NCBI GenBank assembly: GCA_964425485.1 | Contig: CAYRML010000057.1 | Location: 1 to 8,676, forward strand | DNA: 8,676 nt | Direction of reading: 5' to 3' | Source of the DNA: CAYRML01 sp964425485 | GTDB taxonomy: Bacteria > Bacillota > Dehalobacteriia > UBA4068 | In this document: positions 6,655 through 8,676 of the stretch, in pieces | Position numbering within the stretch: the stretch's first letter is position 1 | Layout: each line of letters starts with the position of its first letter | Notes under the pieces: generated by a model | Databases searched by the model: none | What the model saw: the letters and a program-made list of their open reading frames with translations, nothing else | Told to the model about the DNA's origin: nothing | Made by a program: the position numbers and the translations under genes

Positions 6655-7905
6655 TTAAATGAAGAGATTGAGCAACTGCTTGCTGTCATTGACAACTGTA
6701 TAGTTAAAACCCTTTTCCGTTAGTCGGGATAAGAGCCCCGGATAATCATCGGGGTTGCTCAACTCAATGCCCACAAGCGTAGGCCCTTTTTCCTTATTAT
6801 TGGCTTTGGTATATTCAAAACGCGTAATATCATCATTGGGACCAAGAACTTCAACCACAAATTCACGCAAAGCGCCGGGCCGCTGAGGAAATTCTATGAT
6901 AAAATAATGCATCAGCCCCTCAAAAAGCAAGGATTTTTCTTTAATTTCCTGCATACGGTCAATATCATTATTGCCTCCGGAGATGATGCAGACCACATTT
7001 TTACCCTGGATTTTATCTTTATAATAATCAAGAGCCGCTACCGGCAAAGCGCCTGCCGGCTCAAGCACCATAGCGCTATCATTATAGAGCTGCAAAATAG
7101 AGGTGCAAACCTTCCCTTCCGGCACAACAATAATATCATCGACAACTTCTTTGCAAATGCTGAAAGTCAGCTCACCAACTCTTTTTACGGCTGCTCCATC
7201 CACAAATTTATCAATAGTATCCAAAGTTACTATTTCGCCTTTATCGAGGGAAGCCTTCATGGAGGCAGCTCCTGCCGGTTCCACACCAATGATCTTTGTC
7301 TGGGGGCTGAGGTTTTTGATATATGTACCGATACCTGAAATCAGGCCGCCACCGCCAATAGTGGCAAACACATAATCTATCTTATCCAGACCATCTTCCA
7401 TCAATTCCATAGCCACTGTGCCTTGACCGGCAATAACAAGCAAATCATCAAAAGGATGGATAAAAGTCCTGCCCTCTTTTTCACAGCAATCCAAAGCAGC
7501 GGCAAAAGAATCGTCAAATGTATCGCCGATTAATACCACATCTATAAATTTTCCACCAAAGCGAAGAACCTGGGAGACTTTTTGCTTGGGGGTTGTGACC
7601 GGCATGAATACTTTGCCGGGTGAACATAAGATTTTGCAGGATAAAGCCATGCCTTGGGCATGATTGCCAGCGCTGGCGCAAACCACACCTTTTTGCAATT
7701 GCTCCTGGCTTAAACTGGCCATTTTATTATAGGCGCCGCGCAGCTTGAAAGAGCGCACAACCTGCAAGTCCTCTCTTTTGCAATAAATATTGCAATTATA
7801 GGCCTCGGATAAAACTTCATTTTTTTCCAAAGGCGTTTTTTTAGCGATCGGTTTCAAAACCAATCCCGCTTTTATAATCATTTCTAATGGTAATAAAGTG
7901 TTCAT
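6655..7905 (-). CDS. ilvA: Threonine ammonia-lyase (threonine dehydratase), IlvA with ACT-like domain
   Basis: 416-residue PLP enzyme converting L-threonine to 2-oxobutanoate and ammonia, the committed step of isoleucine synthesis. The catalytic domain (about 15-325) shows the PLP lysine in SFKLRGA (K54), SAGNHAQG (78-85), the phosphate-binding GGGG loop (184-187) and SGGNND near 309. The regulatory ACT-like domain (about 331-416) has FPQRPGALREF and the GPNDDITRFEYTKANN signature of the Firmicutes/Actinobacteria short form, so isoleucine feedback control is likely. The length fits that form (about 400-420) and not the longer two-ACT E. coli IlvA. The frame is open to a TTG at 7911 that abuts the AAGGGA ribosome binding site, so the ATG at 7905, six bases beyond, is the better start. 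No T-box leader with its conserved GGGTGG element is visible upstream. It is not next to other ilv genes here. Confidence 0.95.
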   Translation of the reverse strand: MNTLLPLEMIIKAGLVLKPIAKKTPLEKNEVLSEAYNCNIYCKREDLQVVRSFKLRGAYNKMASLSQEQLQKGVVCASAGNHAQGMALSCKILCSPGKVFMPVTTPKQKVSQVLRFGGKFIDVVLIGDTFDDSFAAALDCCEKEGRTFIHPFDDLLVIAGQGTVAMELMEDGLDKIDYVFATIGGGGLISGIGTYIKNLSPQTKIIGVEPAGAASMKASLDKGEIVTLDTIDKFVDGAAVKRVGELTFSICKEVVDDIIVVPEGKVCTSILQLYNDSAMVLEPAGALPVAALDYYKDKIQGKNVVCIISGGNNDIDRMQEIKEKSLLFEGLMHYFIIEFPQRPGALREFVVEVLGPNDDITRFEYTKANNKEKGPTLVGIELSNPDDYPGLLSRLTEKGFNYTVVNDSKQLLNLFI

Positions 7906-7961
7906 CGGCAATCCCTTCTATCCTATATTTTTATCCTGATTGAAAACACAATTTAAAAAAC

Positions 7962-7997
7962 ACAATGTTTATATTATGTAATAATATAAATTATTGT
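7962..7997. repeat. Long A+T-rich inverted repeat upstream of ilvA
   Basis: TTTATATTAT (7968-7977) and ATAATATAAA (7981-7990) are perfect inverted copies around a three-base centre. The stem continues outward as ACAATG against TATTGT, with one bulged base and one G-T pair, giving about 16 pairs. On the ilvA strand it is followed at once by G and six T, as in an intrinsic terminator or attenuator, though the stem is nearly all A-T. A minus-strand TCGACA (7995-8000), 16 bases, CATAAT (7973-7978) lies inside it, so it could instead be an operator over the ilvA promoter. The 10-base direct repeat AAAACACAAT occurs at 7943-7952 and 7957-7966, beside it. Confidence 0.6.
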
Positions 7998-8153
7998 CGA
8001 AAAATATAAAAAAGCCTTTTATTTCTGGGGAAAAGCATGAATAATAATTTGGATAAACTTGGTAAAACAATTGTTTAAATATTTAGCATTTTCAAACAAA
8101 AAGCCTGTAAAATAATATATATATTGCTTTTTCGTCACTTTTTTTATGCTTTT

Positions 8154-8250
8154 TTGTCCACATTTTGCACCAACGGACCATTGCATATTCTAGCTGGTAT
8201 TTATTCTTGTCAAGCACAATTTTTATATTTTTATCCACAACTTTTCCACA
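8154..8250 (+). other. Cluster of three DnaA-box-like 9-mers
   Basis: A perfect consensus DnaA box TTATCCACA lies at 8231-8239. TTTTCCACA (8242-8250) and TTGTCCACA (8154-8162), each one mismatch away, are in the same orientation. The first two are 11 bases apart, one helical turn, placing them on the same DNA face. A further one-mismatch box on the opposite strand is at 8048-8056 (TTTGGATAA). The surrounding 7906-8362 gap is A+T-rich. No dnaA, dnaN or rpmH is present, so an origin cannot be claimed; a DnaA-binding regulatory cluster is possible. Confidence 0.4.
8187..8213 (-). promoter_or_regulatory. Possible sigma-A promoter in the rsfS-ilvA gap
   Basis: On the minus strand TTGACA (8208-8213) is followed after 15 bases by TAGAAT (8187-8192). 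Both hexamers are good, but the spacer is shorter than the usual 17. If used, it would give ilvA a leader of about 275 bases that includes the inverted repeat at 7962-7997. Low confidence. Confidence 0.25.
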
Positions 8251-8362
8251 GGCGTTCATGCATCTTTTGGTATAAATATACATCATGGTTAGCATCACTA
8301 TCGGGCAATGCATTTATGTCAAAAATTTCCTCGATATTCGGCGAAAAAAGGGACTTCTTGTC
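8234..8362 (-). other. Open, coding-like stretch in frame after the rsfS stop; possible remnant
   Basis: After the rsfS TAA the same frame stays open for 43 codons before the next stop. It reads in a protein-like way (KKSLFSPNIEEIFDIN, then DSDANHDVYLYQKMHERLW). There is no ribosome binding site and no convincing start; only a TTG at 8308 and a late ATG are in frame. Past about 8250 the neighbouring minus-strand frame, open to 8092, continues with lysine-rich sequence. This could be a lost C-terminal extension of RsfS, a decayed small gene, or chance. The rest of the 7906-8362 gap shows no gene I can support. Confidence 0.25.
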
Positions 8363-8676
8363 TTAATGTTCCGTCATTGGCGCATCGCCCCATAATCGTT
8401 CCAGATTATAATATTTTCTTTCTTCTTCCTGGAAAATATGGACTATTATATCTCCAAAATCCATGAGTATCCAACGCGCATCGTCATAGCCTTCCATATG
8501 CAGTAAAAGATGGCCCTCATCCTCACTTTTTTCATTTATATAGTCGGCAATAGCCCGCCCTTGGCGCGTATTACCGGCCGTCATCAAGATAAAATAATCA
8601 CCAATCAGGGTTATACCCTTTAGCTCTATACTAATAATGTCAGTTGCTTTTTTTTCTTGTGACCATTTGATAATAT
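8363..8676 (-). CDS. rsfS: Ribosomal silencing factor RsfS (5' part outside window)
   Basis: Partial gene: the last 103 codons are visible and the frame remains open to the window edge. The usual protein is about 115-120 residues, so only some 15 are missing. An apparent TTG/ATG start at 8587/8584 is internal. The core before it is present: the ITLIGDYFILMTAGNTRQ-like region corresponds to the family's SxxADYFVIxTGNSxRQ motif. It is followed by the G-Y-D-D-A-R-W-I-L-M-D-F-G-D-I-I-V-H-I-F strand pair and the closing YYNLERLWGDAP signature. RsfS binds ribosomal protein uL14 on the 50S subunit and blocks joining with 30S, silencing translation in starvation. The reading frame ends in TAA; I see no strong terminator just after it. 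Its relation to ilvA, about 457 bases downstream on the same strand, is unclear. Confidence 0.95.
   Translation of the reverse strand, partial: IIKWSQEKKATDIISIELKGITLIGDYFILMTAGNTRQGRAIADYINEKSEDEGHLLLHMEGYDDARWILMDFGDIIVHIFQEEERKYYNLERLWGDAPMTEH

Noticed and set aside
6907..7338. 143-codon open frame on the plus strand
   Set aside because: Antisense to ilvA, whose catalytic and ACT-domain motifs are complete; the translation is low in structure and has no start signal.
8092..8313. Possible 73-residue protein on the minus strand
   Set aside because: No ribosome binding site at the ATG, Met- and Cys-rich start, no known motif; kept only as part of the possible remnant.
7906..8362. T-box riboswitch for ilvA
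   Set aside because: The conserved GGGTGG antiterminator element and specifier-loop architecture are not visible on the minus strand.
7906..8362. Chromosomal replication origin
   Set aside because: Too few perfect DnaA boxes and no dnaA, dnaN, rpmH or other origin-flanking gene in the window; reported only as a box-like cluster.
8341..8362. Terminator directly after rsfS
   Set aside because: The minus strand has a run of six T here, but the only hairpin before it is three pairs long.
8363..8587. Short rsfS starting at TTG 8587
   Set aside because: The frame continues upstream with conserved RsfS residues, so this codon is internal and the true start is beyond the window.

Overview
The window looks like chromosomal DNA from an endospore-forming member of the Bacillota (Firmicutes), more Clostridia- or Negativicutes-like than Bacillus-like. 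The basis is four spore- or neighbourhood-marker genes (spoVT, yabP, yabQ, and the yabO-type S4 gene rqcP), strong AGGAGG-type ribosome binding sites, frequent TTG/GTG starts and A+T-leaning intergenic DNA. MazG is a stand-alone protein and not the methylase-MazG fusion (YabN) of Bacillus, and spoVT points away from the mazG-rqcP-yabPQ block. The exact genus cannot be read from the sequence.

Layout. Positions 1-5145 form a leftward block, in transcription order lemA, a very long DUF2207 membrane protein, mazG, rqcP, then yabP and yabQ. The first four genes are tightly spaced and look like one operon ending at an intrinsic terminator (947-976). Immediately beyond it a candidate sigma-E promoter (914-942) would start yabP-yabQ as a separate sporulation unit. 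Divergent from lemA, spoVT (5347-5919) is preceded by a near-ideal sigma-G promoter (5287-5317) and followed by a strong terminator. A small unrecognised lipoprotein gene (6089-6592) follows on the plus strand and converges on ilvA (6655-7905, minus), with a bidirectional terminator between them. A gene-poor, A+T-rich stretch (7906-8362) holds a long inverted repeat, three DnaA-box-like 9-mers and a possible degenerate coding remnant. The right edge is the 3' part of rsfS, whose start lies outside the window.

How the genes fit together. SpoVT (forespore regulator) and YabP/YabQ (mother-cell, coat/cortex) are sporulation genes. RqcP and RsfS act on the 50S ribosomal subunit (quality control of stalled chains; silencing in starvation). 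MazG removes aberrant NTPs. LemA and DUF2207 are a recurrent membrane-envelope pair of unknown function. IlvA starts isoleucine synthesis.

I found no CRISPR array, tRNA, rRNA, insertion sequence or prophage, and no clear new multi-gene system. The most unusual items are the tandem duplication of the DUF2207 ectodomain, the two compartment-specific sigma-factor promoter candidates, and the DnaA-box-like cluster in the rsfS-ilvA gap.
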